A stretch of 64,000 bases of DNA, taken from contig JADJRB010000001.1 in the NCBI GenBank assembly GCA_016712445.1, forward strand, positions 1,736,001-1,800,000, written 5' to 3'. This stretch comes from Acidobacteriota bacterium (GTDB taxonomy: Bacteria; Pseudomonadota; Alphaproteobacteria; Caulobacterales; Hyphomonadaceae). A model generated the notes under the pieces. That model ran no database searches. It saw only the letters and a list, made by a program, of their open reading frames with translations, and was not told the DNA's origin. Positions 28,168 to 36,809 of the stretch are shown piece by piece. Numbering within the stretch: position 1 is the first letter of the stretch; every line of letters starts with the position of its first letter. The position numbers were made by a program, and so were the translations under genes.

Positions 28168-28193
28168 AAAGGCTCTACAAAAAGCCTTTTTTA
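28168..28193 (+). terminator. Weak hairpin with T run between helicase and gyrB
   Basis: AAAGGCT and AGCCTTT arms (28168-28174, 28183-28189) around an 8-base loop, followed by TTTAT. The T run is on the plus strand, whereas the neighbouring genes run on the minus strand, where an A run precedes the hairpin. It could attenuate transcription entering gyrB only weakly. The function is doubtful. Confidence 0.3.
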
Positions 28194-28235
28194 TCAGTAC
28201 TTTACGCGGTAAATCTCAGGCCCGATCGAGCCTGC

Positions 28236-30296
28236 TCAGCCCGGGCCGCCTGCCGGCTTGTATTTGACAGGTTTTCCGCCGGGTTTCTTGCCCGATTTGG
28301 GGCCGGCCTTGTAAGCCGGTTTCGGGCCCTTGGCGTGGGCTGGCTTGCCCTTGAATCCGCCCTTGCCGCCGCCCGTTTTCGGATAGGGTTTGCCCGGCTT
28401 GCCGCCTTTCGAGCGGTCGTCCTCGACATAGTCCGACGGCGCAAAGGCGCGCGGCGGCGGGGTTTCGTCGTGGCCGCGTTCGCGCGGCGGGCGGTCCGCG
28501 CGGGCGGGGCGTTCCTTGCGGTAGGGCGCGCGCGGCGCCTCCTCACGGCGTTCGCGGCGCGGCGGAGCATCGGACGAGAAAGGTTCGGGTTCCGGGATGC
28601 CAGGCAGCGGGAAGGCCTGAAGGCTGCCTTCAAGGCGGCCGGACTCGCCGGTCTTCGTGAACAGGCGCTCGGCGCCCGCTTGTGTCAGCTCCACATGCGT
28701 GTTGCCGGAATTGATACGGATCTGGCCGATATCGTCCCGCTCAAGGCCGCCTGCCTTGCACAGCATCGGCAGCAACCATTTCGGATCAGCATTCTTCTTG
28801 CGGCCCACGTTGATAGCGATCCAGACAGCGCCCGGAATGTCGGCGCGCTCCGTACGCGGACGTTTCTCGCGCGGCGGGCGGTCCTCCCGGTCAGGGCGCG
28901 GGGCGCGCTCAGGCCGCTCGCCACGTTCAGGGCGGTCCCAGTCGGCGCGGGGCGCGCGCTCGCGGCGGTCACTGGCGCGGTCGTCGACCTCGCGCAGGTC
29001 TTCCGGCGCCGAACGGCCTTCGCGCTTGGCGCGGATGAAGGCGGCGGCCACCGCCGCGGCGCCATGCTGGGCCAGCAGTTGCTCGACGAGGGCCGCTTCG
29101 TTGTCGTTGGCCGGATCAGACAGGGCGGGGTCCGCGAGGAGGCGGGCATCATCCTGGCGCGCGATCTCGTCGGCGGAGGGCGGCTTGCCCCAGCTGGCGG
29201 AGATCTTCGCGTCCTGCAGCAGTCGTTCGACGCGGCGGCGGGCCTTGGGCGCCACCAGCATGGCGCTGACACCCTTGCGGCCCGCGCGCCCGGTGCGGCC
29301 GGAGCGGTGAAGCAAGGTGGCCGGATCGCGCGGCAAGTCCGCGTGGATCACGAGGCCGAGATTCTTGAGGTCGAGCCCGCGGGCGGCAACGTCGGTGGCA
29401 ATACAGACGCGGGCGCGCCCGTCGCGCAGGGCCTGCAGCGCGTTGGAGCGTTCCTTCTGGCTCAGTTCGCCCGACAGGGCGACGACCGGGAAGCCCCGGT
29501 TGCCCATGCGGCTCATCAGCTTGTTGACGGCGGCACGGGTGGAACAGAAGACCAGCGCGCTTTCGGAATCCGAATGGCGCACGATGTTGACGATGGCATT
29601 CTCTTCATCGCCGGGGGCGACGAGCATGGCCTTGTATTCGATGTCGACGTGCTGGCTCTTCTCGGCGTCTGTGGTGACGCGCTCGGCGTTCTTCTGGTAG
29701 CGCGCGGCGAGGGCGGCAATACCTTTCGGCACTGTTGCGGAAAACATCAGTGTACGGCGCTCGTCCGGCGTGTCCTGCAGGATCAGCTCGAGTTCCTCGC
29801 GGAATCCCATGTCAAGCATCTCGTCGGCTTCGTCGAGCACGACAACGCGCACGCCGCCGGTGACCAGCGAGCCGCGCTTGATGTGGTCGCCGAGGCGCCC
29901 CGGCGTGCCGATGACGATATGGGCACCGCGTTCCAACGCGCGGCGTTCGTCGCGCATGTCCATGCCGCCGACACAGGTGGCCAGACGGGCGCCGGCATTG
30001 CCGTAGAGCCATCCGAGTTCGCGTGCGACCTGCATGGCCAGCTCGCGTGTCGGCGCCACGATGATCGCGAGCGGCGAGGAGGCCGGCATCAGCGTGTCTT
30101 CGCCGGCAAGCAGGTCATCCGCCATTGCGAGGCCGAAGGCCACGGTCTTGCCAGAACCGGTCTGGGCAGACACGAGCAGGTCCTTGCCGGCAAGGTGCGA
30201 CGCGAGCACGGCGGCCTGGACTTGGGTAAGGGTGGTATATCCGCGTGCGGACAGCGCGCCTGCGAGCGCGGCGGGGATCGTATCGGGAAGGGTCAT
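28236..30296 (-). CDS. DEAD-box RNA helicase with DbpA-type RNA-binding domain
   Basis: 686 residues. Motifs in order: Q-motif region YTTLTQVQAAVL, Walker A SAQTGSGKT, PTRELAMQ, DEAD in VLDEADEMLDMGF, FSAT, then IATDVAARGLDL and HRSGRTGRAGRKG. After the helicase core come a linker rich in Arg, Glu, Asp and Pro, a DbpA-like RNA-recognition fold (about 475-550, with AINVGRKKNADPKWLLPML), and a disordered Lys/Gly/Pro tail. It should remodel rRNA or mRNA structure in the cytoplasm. Two long charged spacers make it longer than DeaD. It is divergent from hemN with about 150 bases between starts. Confidence 0.93.
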   Translation of the reverse strand: MTLPDTIPAALAGALSARGYTTLTQVQAAVLASHLAGKDLLVSAQTGSGKTVAFGLAMADDLLAGEDTLMPASSPLAIIVAPTRELAMQVARELGWLYGNAGARLATCVGGMDMRDERRALERGAHIVIGTPGRLGDHIKRGSLVTGGVRVVVLDEADEMLDMGFREELELILQDTPDERRTLMFSATVPKGIAALAARYQKNAERVTTDAEKSQHVDIEYKAMLVAPGDEENAIVNIVRHSDSESALVFCSTRAAVNKLMSRMGNRGFPVVALSGELSQKERSNALQALRDGRARVCIATDVAARGLDLKNLGLVIHADLPRDPATLLHRSGRTGRAGRKGVSAMLVAPKARRRVERLLQDAKISASWGKPPSADEIARQDDARLLADPALSDPANDNEAALVEQLLAQHGAAAVAAAFIRAKREGRSAPEDLREVDDRASDRRERAPRADWDRPERGERPERAPRPDREDRPPREKRPRTERADIPGAVWIAINVGRKKNADPKWLLPMLCKAGGLERDDIGQIRINSGNTHVELTQAGAERLFTKTGESGRLEGSLQAFPLPGIPEPEPFSSDAPPRRERREEAPRAPYRKERPARADRPPRERGHDETPPPRAFAPSDYVEDDRSKGGKPGKPYPKTGGGKGGFKGKPAHAKGPKPAYKAGPKSGKKPGGKPVKYKPAGGPG

Positions 30297-30443
30297 TCAG
30301 GGGCTTTCGGGCGTCAAGCGGGCCTATTGGCACGTTTGAAGCCGGGCGGCTATGCCCAACCTGCCGCTGCAACAGGCATTCGCGGCGCGAATAGGGAAAT
30401 GTGCGTAGCCCTTTCCCGCACCGGGACGTGTAAGCGGGCGAGC

Positions 30444-31799
30444 ATGAACCCGAACTGGCTTTCCCACGCCGCCCGCGCCGTTCCGCGCTATACGAGCTAT
30501 CCGACCGCGGCGGACTTCACGCCCGAAACGGGCGAAGCGGAAGCGCGCGCCTGGGCTGGCTCTGTGGCGCCCGGCGAGGCGATTTCGGCCTATGTGCACA
30601 TCCCGTTCTGCGAAACGCTGTGCTGGTATTGCGGCTGCGCGACCAGCGTGCCGAACGGCTATCGCCGGGTCGGTGAATATGCCGGCCGCCTGAAAGCGGA
30701 GATCGAGCTGTGGGCCCGGTCGCTCGGGCCGCATGCCGGTATCGGTCACCTGCATTTCGGCGGGGGATCGCCGAATGCGCTCAACGCGGCCGACTTTGCC
30801 GCGATCGTGACGGCGCTGCGCGGCAGTTTCGGCTTGCGGCCAGATGCGGAGATCGCGGTCGAACTTGACCCGCGCACGATGCACGAGGGGCAGGTCGAGG
30901 CACTGGCGGCGGCGGGCGTCACGCGCGCGAGCCTGGGCGTGCAGACGCTCGCGCCGGCGGTGCAGGCTGCGGTCAACCGTATCCAGCCGCCGGACATGGT
31001 GGCCCGCCTCGTGCGCGACTTGCGCGCCGCCGGGATCGGTTCAATCAACATGGATCTGATGTACGGCCTCCCGCACCAGACGACGGAGGACGTCGTCACC
31101 GCCGCGCGCTTCGCCGCCGGAGCCGGTGCTGCCCGCATTTCCGTATTCGGCTATGCGCACGTGCCGTGGTTCGCCAAGCACCAGAAGGCGATCGACGACG
31201 CGGCGCTGCCCGGACTTGAGGCCCGGTTCGAGCAGGCGGACGCTGCGGCGGCGGTCCTTCGCGCGGCGGGCTACCTGCAGATCGGGCTTGATCACTTCGC
31301 CCGTGCCGATGACCCGTTGGCGGTTGCTGCCCGCAACGGACAATTGCGCCGCAATTTTCAAGGGTACACGGATGATCCGCATGCGACGCTGATCGGGCTG
31401 GGGGCAACGTCGATCTCGCAGTTCCGCGAGGGATTTGTCCAGAACCTGAAAGACCGCAGGGCGTGGGGCGAAGCGGTTGCCGCCGGCAGGCTGCCGGTGG
31501 AACGCGGCGTGGCGATCACGGGCGACGACCGGCTTCGCGGGCGCGCAATCGAAGTGCTGATGTGCCAGATGTCGGTGGATGCCGGCGAGGTGTGCCGCGA
31601 GACGGGCGCGCCGCAGGGTAGCCTTGACGCTGCGCTGGCCAAAGCCCGCGCGCTGGTGCCTGCCGGGCTTTGCCAAGTTGATGGCCAGCGCGTCAGCGTG
31701 CCGCCCGCTGCGCGGCATTTCCTGCGCACCGTGGCGCAGTGCTTTGACGGGCGAACGCCGGTGACCGGCGGCGCGGCGCGTCATGCCAAGGCGGTCTGA
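30444..31799 (+). CDS. hemN: Oxygen-independent coproporphyrinogen III oxidase
   Basis: 451 residues, a radical-SAM enzyme that decarboxylates coproporphyrinogen III to protoporphyrinogen IX without oxygen. The N-terminus PRYTSYPTAADF is typical of true HemN rather than HemW. The iron-sulfur site is IPFCETLCWYCGC; LHFGGGSPN and SINMDLMYGLPHQT are conserved SAM and substrate motifs, and a HemN C-terminal domain is present. The ATG at 30444 matches the family start; the frame is open far upstream only because it is antisense to the helicase. No clear FNR-type site is visible in the divergent region. Confidence 0.95.
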   Translation: MNPNWLSHAARAVPRYTSYPTAADFTPETGEAEARAWAGSVAPGEAISAYVHIPFCETLCWYCGCATSVPNGYRRVGEYAGRLKAEIELWARSLGPHAGIGHLHFGGGSPNALNAADFAAIVTALRGSFGLRPDAEIAVELDPRTMHEGQVEALAAAGVTRASLGVQTLAPAVQAAVNRIQPPDMVARLVRDLRAAGIGSINMDLMYGLPHQTTEDVVTAARFAAGAGAARISVFGYAHVPWFAKHQKAIDDAALPGLEARFEQADAAAAVLRAAGYLQIGLDHFARADDPLAVAARNGQLRRNFQGYTDDPHATLIGLGATSISQFREGFVQNLKDRRAWGEAVAAGRLPVERGVAITGDDRLRGRAIEVLMCQMSVDAGEVCRETGAPQGSLDAALAKARALVPAGLCQVDGQRVSVPPAARHFLRTVAQCFDGRTPVTGGAARHAKAV

Positions 31800-31802
31800 T
31801 CG

Positions 31803-32324
31803 CTAGAACGGGTTCAGGGTGTAGCCGTCCTGTTGCAGCAGGGCGTGCGCGGTCATCGCCGACAGCGCGAGCGTGACGCCCGGCAGCAGGTCGTCCTGGG
31901 TGATGCCGCGTGCGGCCGCCGTCTGCCCGCAGAGCTGGAGCGTGGCGCCGGCTGCGAGGAGCTCCGAGATCAACGCGGCATTGGGATTCGGCTCGCCCCG
32001 TTTCGCGTCGTTTACGAGGTCCATGGCCGCCGGTCCGTGCACGACGATGGCGACGGAGACATCTTCGGAGGACACACCGGCAAGGGCGTGCATGTTGAGA
32101 AAGCGGGCGGCGCTGTCGAGGCTTCGGTTGACTTCGCCCGCTTCGCTCGCAGCGGAAACGTCGAAAGCCACCTTGAACCGCGCACCGGCTGGCAGCGCCG
32201 CGCCCGGCACGATGGCCGTCTTGCCATAGGAAGGAACGCGCGGCCCCGGAATGAAATCTTCCGGCCCGGCGAATGCTGGCAGGCAAAGCAGGAGGGCAGC
32301 AAAGGCACAGACAGCGTTCTTCAT
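31803..32324 (-). CDS. Exported DsrE-like protein
   Basis: 173 residues with a signal peptide (NAVCAFAALLLCLPAFAG). The mature part has a DsrE/F-like alpha-beta fold: FDVSAASEAGEVNRSLDSAA, SVAIVVHGPAAMDLV and LQLCGQTAAARGI, the single Cys being at the place of the DsrE active cysteine. Likely periplasmic sulfur or thiol chemistry, function unproven. ATG 32324 is used because AAGGA lies 8 bases upstream; an ATG three codons earlier is too close to it. It follows fghA by five bases on the same strand, so both are one transcript. Convergent with hemN, three bases apart. Confidence 0.75.
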   Translation of the reverse strand: MKNAVCAFAALLLCLPAFAGPEDFIPGPRVPSYGKTAIVPGAALPAGARFKVAFDVSAASEAGEVNRSLDSAARFLNMHALAGVSSEDVSVAIVVHGPAAMDLVNDAKRGEPNPNAALISELLAAGATLQLCGQTAAARGITQDDLLPGVTLALSAMTAHALLQQDGYTLNPF

Positions 32325-32329
32325 CGGGG

Positions 32330-33169
32330 TCATTCCTTCAGGGCGGCGGCGTGGTGGGCGATGTGTTCGTCCATGTATGTGGCGATGAAATAGTAGTCGT
32401 GGCCATAGCCTTCTCGCAGACGGTAATCGAGGCGCTGGCCGTTCGTCTCGCAGGCGTCGATGAAGATCGCCGGCTTCAGTTCGCGCTCGAGGAATGTATC
32501 TGCCGTACCGGTGTCGATGAGGATCAGCGCCTTGGACTGGCGCTCCTTCACGAGCTCGGTGGAATCGTACTGCTCCCATGCGATCGAGGGCGGTCCCAGG
32601 TAGGCGGAGAACGCCTTCTCGCCCCAGGGCACGCGGGCAGGCGATGTGATCGGCGAGAAGGCCGAGCAGGACTTGTAGGTATCCTGATTCTTGAGATGCA
32701 GCGTGATCGCGCCGTGGCCGCCCATCGAGTGGCCGAAGATGCCCTGGCGCGTCAAGTCGGCAGGGAAGTTTGCAACAATCAGGCCCGGCAGTTCGTCCGT
32801 GATGTACTGGTCCATCCTGTAGTGCTTCGCCCATGGGTCCTGCGTGGCGGTGAGGTAGAAGCCCGCGCCCTGGCCGAGATCGTAGGCGTCGTCGTTGGGT
32901 ACATGCTCGCCGCGCGGGGAGGTGTCGGGCGCGATGATCATCAGGCCGTGGCGGGCAGCATGCTCCTGCACGCCGGATTTCTCCATCATGTTCGCCCAGG
33001 TGCAGGTGAGCCCCGACAGATACCACAGCACCGGCACGGGTCCATGCGCGGCCTGCGGCGGCGTATAGACGGCAAAGCGCATGGTGCAGCCGAGCAGCGC
33101 GCTCTCATGGTCGTGTACGGACAATTTTCCGCCGAATGATTTCCAGGCTGAGACGAGGGTGAGGGACAT
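32330..33169 (-). CDS. fghA: S-formylglutathione hydrolase
   Basis: 279 residues of the esterase-D type. It hydrolyses S-formylglutathione to formate and glutathione, the second step after AdhC. Catalytic Ser is in FGHSMGGHGA, Asp in DTGTADTFLE and His in REGYGHDYYFI; WYLSGLTCTWANMMEKSG is the family hallmark. Start ATG 33169 with TGGAG upstream. adhC lies 2.4 kb away on the same strand with a GST gene between, so the formaldehyde genes form a cluster but not one uninterrupted operon. Confidence 0.95.
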   Translation of the reverse strand: MSLTLVSAWKSFGGKLSVHDHESALLGCTMRFAVYTPPQAAHGPVPVLWYLSGLTCTWANMMEKSGVQEHAARHGLMIIAPDTSPRGEHVPNDDAYDLGQGAGFYLTATQDPWAKHYRMDQYITDELPGLIVANFPADLTRQGIFGHSMGGHGAITLHLKNQDTYKSCSAFSPITSPARVPWGEKAFSAYLGPPSIAWEQYDSTELVKERQSKALILIDTGTADTFLERELKPAIFIDACETNGQRLDYRLREGYGHDYYFIATYMDEHIAHHAAALKE

Positions 33170-33301
33170 GGCGGCGCTCCAGTCTGCGGCGGGGAGGCGC
33201 GTTTCTGACCCCGCGGCGGCAGCGAAGTCAAGGAAGTGGGCTTGCGCCCGGCGTGTGCTTTTCGCATGACGGGGGAAAATCCGGAGGGATCGGAGCAAGG
33301 C

Positions 33302-34393
33302 ATGGGCGAATACACGCTGTACGGCGCAGAAGTGAGTTATTTCACCGGCAAGGTGCGTGCCTATCTCGCCTGGCGAGGCGTACCTTTCGCCGAGCAGGTG
33401 GCGACCCAGGCCGCCTACCGCGACATCATCCTGCCGAATGTCGGCTGGCCCGTCATTCCGGTTGTGAAGGCGCCGGACGGCACGATCGTGCAGGACAGCG
33501 CCGAGATCATCGACTACGTGGAGCACGCTGAAAGGCTCGCGCCGCCTGCGATCCCGCAGACGCCCCTGCAACGTTTCGTGGCCGAACTCCTGCACCTCTA
33601 CGCCGACGAGTGGCTGGTGATTCCGGCGATGCACTATCGCTGGAGTTTCAATGAAGATTGGGCCTATGCCGAATTCGGGGCGTTGTCGGCGCCGGAGGCC
33701 AGCCAGCCCGAGCAGTATGAGATCGGCAAAAAGAACGGCCAGCGTTTCAAGGGCGCACTGCCGGTGCTGGGAGTCAGCGAGGAGACCATCCCGGGCATTG
33801 AACTTTCCTACGAGCGTTTCCTTGCGGACTTCTCGCGCCATCTGGAGGTGCACCCCTACGCGCTCGGTGGCCGGCCCTGTCTTGCGGACTTCGCGCTCTA
33901 CGGACCGCTCTATGCGCATCTCTACCGCGACCCTACGTCCGGCGAGCTGATGAAGTGCGTCGCGCCAAGGGTGGCGGACTGGGTGGAGCGGATGCAGGCG
34001 GGCGGGAAGGGCGGCGGCGAACTGCTCGCCGGTGACGCCGTGCCTGAAACGCTGGAGCCGATCCTGGCGCGCCAGATGAAGGAGCAATTTCCCGCGCTCG
34101 AAGAGACCGTGAAACTGTTTGGCGCCTGGGCCGATACAGTCACGCCCGGCGCGTTCGTGCCGCGCTCGCTCGGCGAGATCTGGATCGACATCGAGGACCG
34201 GCGCGGACCTGCGCAGGCACGCACCTTCCCGCTGCTGCGCATGCAGGCCGTGACGGACGCCTATGATGCGATGGATGCGGGCGCGAGGGCCCGGGCGGAT
34301 GCCTTGCTGGAAAGGGTTCGCGGGCTGCCGCTCAAATCGTTCCGCCTGCCCAAGCGGCTGACGCGGACCAGCAACCGGCTTGCGCTCGCCTGA
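33302..34393 (+). CDS. Glutathione S-transferase family protein, large
   Basis: 363 residues. A thioredoxin-like N-terminal domain (YTLYGAEVSYFTGKVRAYLA, cis-Pro in GWPVIPVV, QDSAEIIDYVE) is followed by a long all-helical C-terminal domain with RPCLADFALYGPLYAHLY. About 130 residues longer than ordinary GSTs, the extra part being C-terminal. It probably conjugates glutathione or acts as an atypical GST; its position inside the glutathione-dependent formaldehyde cluster supports a thiol-linked role. ATG 33302 lies 10 bases after a GGAG; an ATG 12 codons earlier is possible. Opposite strand to its neighbours. Confidence 0.8.
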   Translation: MGEYTLYGAEVSYFTGKVRAYLAWRGVPFAEQVATQAAYRDIILPNVGWPVIPVVKAPDGTIVQDSAEIIDYVEHAERLAPPAIPQTPLQRFVAELLHLYADEWLVIPAMHYRWSFNEDWAYAEFGALSAPEASQPEQYEIGKKNGQRFKGALPVLGVSEETIPGIELSYERFLADFSRHLEVHPYALGGRPCLADFALYGPLYAHLYRDPTSGELMKCVAPRVADWVERMQAGGKGGGELLAGDAVPETLEPILARQMKEQFPALEETVKLFGAWADTVTPGAFVPRSLGEIWIDIEDRRGPAQARTFPLLRMQAVTDAYDAMDAGARARADALLERVRGLPLKSFRLPKRLTRTSNRLALA

Positions 34394-34705
34394 TCAAGGC
34401 CGGGAGGCAGGCCAGGGGCGCGGGAAGGAAACGGCGAAGCCGTTATCAGTGAAGCCCTCGTCCGGCTGGTTGTGCGGCGAGCCGGCGTCTTCGTACCATT
34501 CGAGGCCTCGCCAGCTCTCAAGCGCGCGCTGTTTGAGCTCCGGTGTCAGCGCGCCGTGCATATGGGCGACGAGCGCCTTGGTCCACGGGGCGAGCGAGAC
34601 GAGGCGGTTGCCTTCGGCCAGCGCCTGCTCGATCACCCAGCGGATGGGCGCCGAATGCACCGCCGAAAGGTCCGGCGGTGCATCGGAGTCACGCCATTCC
34701 GGCAC
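34394..34705 (-). CDS. Small hypothetical protein
   Basis: 103 residues, GTG start immediately after the stop of the VOC gene (TAG then GTG), so likely coupled translation. No signal, membrane or metal motif. It contains PIRWVIEQALAEGNRLVSLA and a WRGLEWYEDAG segment. Convergent with the GST gene, ends adjacent. Family not recognised. Confidence 0.5.
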   Translation of the reverse strand: MPEWRDSDAPPDLSAVHSAPIRWVIEQALAEGNRLVSLAPWTKALVAHMHGALTPELKQRALESWRGLEWYEDAGSPHNQPDEGFTDNGFAVSFPRPWPASRP

Positions 34706-35083
34706 CTAGCCGCGGTGCAAGGCGCAGAGCTTGTTGCCGTCCGGATCGCGCAGGTAGGCGAGGTAGAGGCGCGAGCCGGGGTTTTCGCGCCAGCCCGGCG
34801 GGTCTTCGATGGCGGTGCCGCCGGCTGCGACGCCGGCCTTGTGCCAGGCATCAGCCTGCGCGGTGTCGTTCATGGCAAAGCCGATGGTCATGCCATTGCC
34901 GCTGGTCGCCGACTTCCCGTCGATCGGCGGGGTGACGAGAAAGATCCCGCCATTGTGGATGTAGACGAGGCGGCCCTTGGGGTCCGTAATGCCGGCATTT
35001 CCGCCGACAGACGTGAACAGGGCATCATAGAATTTCTTGGATCGGTCGATGTCGTTCGATCCCACCATCATATGGCTGTACAT
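34706..35083 (-). CDS. VOC family protein (glyoxalase-like)
   Basis: 125 residues, one VOC module: MYSHMMVGSNDIDRSKKFYD at the start, with His4 as the first metal ligand, a central GFAMNDTAQADAWHKAG helix and the closing strand YLAYLRDPDGNKLCAL with the acidic end typical of the family. Metal-dependent lyase, isomerase or resistance-type protein. It lies 30 bases after the GFA gene on the same strand, in the adhC operon, so a thiol- or aldehyde-linked role is plausible but not shown. Confidence 0.85.
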   Translation of the reverse strand: MYSHMMVGSNDIDRSKKFYDALFTSVGGNAGITDPKGRLVYIHNGGIFLVTPPIDGKSATSGNGMTIGFAMNDTAQADAWHKAGVAAGGTAIEDPPGWRENPGSRLYLAYLRDPDGNKLCALHRG

Positions 35084-35113
35084 TTTCGTTTCCTCCAGTT
35101 GTTGTTCAGAAAG

Positions 35114-35581
35114 TCAGGGGGCAGGCGGCCGGGAGCCGTGATCGGCGAAGGCCGCCATAGCAGGCGCATAGTCTTCCGGCGCAGGGAAGCCGTCAAAGCT
35201 GAATTCGGCGCCGGTTGTCGCGAAGGGAAGGCGGTCGCGGGTCATCGTTTCGATAATCGGGCGCGTCCAGTTGCCGCCGTCCAGCATGCTCGGGCGGAAG
35301 TTCACGAAAGGCAGGTTCGGCATCCGGGTGAACAGCCAGTTCTTGCAGTGCGGACAGAACATCTGCTGGTTCTCGGTATGCAGCCCGCCGGTGACGGGCT
35401 CACCTTCGGTCACCTCGAAGCCATCCGCGGGCAATAGTAGCGATAGAGAATACGGTCCGCTCGTCAGTTTTTGGCAGCCGGTGCAATGGCAAGCCATCGA
35501 CACCAGTGGTGCCTTCGTGACACGCATCTTCACCTGCCCGCAAAGGCAGCTGGCAGTCCAGGGAAGGCGCCACTCGTCCAT
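35114..35581 (-). CDS. GFA family (glutathione-dependent formaldehyde-activating-like) protein
   Basis: 155 residues with zinc-binding Cys pairs in ASCLCGQVKM, ACHCTGCQ and FCPHCKNW, the pattern of the GFA/CENP-V fold. It was once thought to speed formaldehyde-glutathione adduct formation; this activity is disputed. Its start overlaps the adhC stop (TGATG), so the two are translationally coupled, which supports a shared aldehyde role here. Tyr/Phe-rich central sheet and C-terminal tail are normal for the family. Confidence 0.88.
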   Translation of the reverse strand: MDEWRLPWTASCLCGQVKMRVTKAPLVSMACHCTGCQKLTSGPYSLSLLLPADGFEVTEGEPVTGGLHTENQQMFCPHCKNWLFTRMPNLPFVNFRPSMLDGGNWTRPIIETMTRDRLPFATTGAEFSFDGFPAPEDYAPAMAAFADHGSRPPAP

Positions 35582-36687
35582 CAAAACACCACTACGCTCC
35601 GAATGCTCTTGCCCTCGTGCATCAGGTCGAACGCGTCGTTGATCTTGTCGAGGGTCATCACGTGCGTGATCATCGGGTCGATCTCGATCTTGCCGCTCAT
35701 GTACCAGTCGACAATCTTCGGCACATCCGTGCGGCCCTTGGCGCCGCCGAAGGCCGTGCCGCGCCAGTTGCGCCCGGTGACCAGCTGGAAGGGGCGGGTG
35801 GAGATTTCCTTGCCCGCTTCCGCCACGCCGATGATGACAGACGTGCCCCAGCCGCGATGGCAGCATTCGAGGGCCTGGCGCATCACGGTCGTGTTGCCGG
35901 TGCAGTCGAAGGAATAGTCCGCGCCGCCGTCGGTCAGCTCGACGAGATGGGCGACGACGTCCTTCACCTCCTTCGGGTTGACGAAGTGGGTCATGCCGAA
36001 GCGGCGGCCCCATTCTTCCTTGGACGGATTGATGTCGACACCCACAATCTTGTCGGCGCCGGCCATGCGTGCGCCCTGGATCACATTGAGACCAATGCCG
36101 CCGAGCCCGAAGACGACGACATTCTCGCCGACCTGCACCTTCGCCGTGTTCACCACCGCGCCCACGCCGGTCGTCACGCCGCAGCCGACATAGCAGGCTT
36201 TCTCGAATGGCGCGTCTTCGCGGATCTTTGCGACGGCGATTTCCGGCAGCACGGTGAAGTTCGAGAAAGTCGAACAACCCATGTAGTGGTAGATCGTCTG
36301 GCCCTTGTAGGAGAACCGGCTCGTGCCGTCCGGCATCAGGCCCTTGCCCTGCGTGGCGCGGATCGCGGTGCAGAGGTTCGTCTTGCCGGAGAGGCAGCTT
36401 TTGCACTGGCGGCATTCCGGTGTGTAGAGCGGGATGACGTGGTCGCCCGGCTTCACGCTGGTGACGCCTGCGCCCACCTCGCGCACGATGCCGGCGCCCT
36501 CATGGCCGAGGATCGACGGGAAGATGCCTTCGCTGTCGAGCCCGTCGAGCGTGTAGGCGTCGGTGTGGCAGATGCCCGTCGCCATGATTTCCACCAGCAC
36601 TTCGCCGGCCTTCGGTCCTTCAAGGTCCAGCTCGACAATCTCGAGCGGCTTCTTGGCTTCAAAGGCTACGGCGGCGCGGGTTTTCAT
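35581..36687 (-). CDS. adhC: S-(hydroxymethyl)glutathione dehydrogenase (class III alcohol dehydrogenase)
   Basis: 368 residues. Catalytic zinc ligands in GICHTDAYTLDG and GHEGAGIV plus the later Cys; structural zinc Cys set CRQCKSCLSGKTNLC; NAD site VFGLGGIGLNVIQGAR; TGVGAVVNTAKV matches the family. It oxidises S-hydroxymethylglutathione to S-formylglutathione and can reduce S-nitrosoglutathione. It heads an operon with the GFA, VOC and small hypothetical genes. The upstream gap also holds the nitroreductase promoter on the other strand. Confidence 0.96.
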   Translation of the reverse strand: MKTRAAVAFEAKKPLEIVELDLEGPKAGEVLVEIMATGICHTDAYTLDGLDSEGIFPSILGHEGAGIVREVGAGVTSVKPGDHVIPLYTPECRQCKSCLSGKTNLCTAIRATQGKGLMPDGTSRFSYKGQTIYHYMGCSTFSNFTVLPEIAVAKIREDAPFEKACYVGCGVTTGVGAVVNTAKVQVGENVVVFGLGGIGLNVIQGARMAGADKIVGVDINPSKEEWGRRFGMTHFVNPKEVKDVVAHLVELTDGGADYSFDCTGNTTVMRQALECCHRGWGTSVIIGVAEAGKEISTRPFQLVTGRNWRGTAFGGAKGRTDVPKIVDWYMSGKIEIDPMITHVMTLDKINDAFDLMHEGKSIRSVVVF

Positions 36688-36749
36688 GGGCGGACTCCTT
36701 GCTTTGCGCCTTACCTAGTCCGCTCCGGGGCGGGGGTCCACCCGCCGGG

Positions 36750-36778
36750 TTGACAAAGGTTTGACATCAAACTAAATA
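36750..36778 (+). promoter_or_regulatory. Sigma-70-type promoter of the nitroreductase-marR operon
   Basis: TTGACA at 36750-36755 and TAAATA at 36773-36778 with a 17-base spacer, an almost perfect housekeeping promoter. The expected start is near 36785, giving a leader of about 25 bases before ATG 36810. Confidence 0.7.
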
Positions 36779-36792
36779 GTTTGGCATCAAAC
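36760..36792 (+). promoter_or_regulatory. Two MarR-type operators over the promoter
   Basis: TTTGACATCAAAC (36760-36772) and TTTGGCATCAAAC (36780-36792) are direct copies 20 bases apart, two helical turns; each is itself a near palindrome TTTGA-CA-TCAAA. Together they also make the palindrome CAAACTA-AA-TAGTTTG (36768-36783). They cover the -10 region, so a bound MarR dimer pair would block transcription. The regulator is very likely the marR gene downstream. Confidence 0.65.
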
Positions 36793-36809
36793 GACCTTGG
36801 AGTGTGCCA

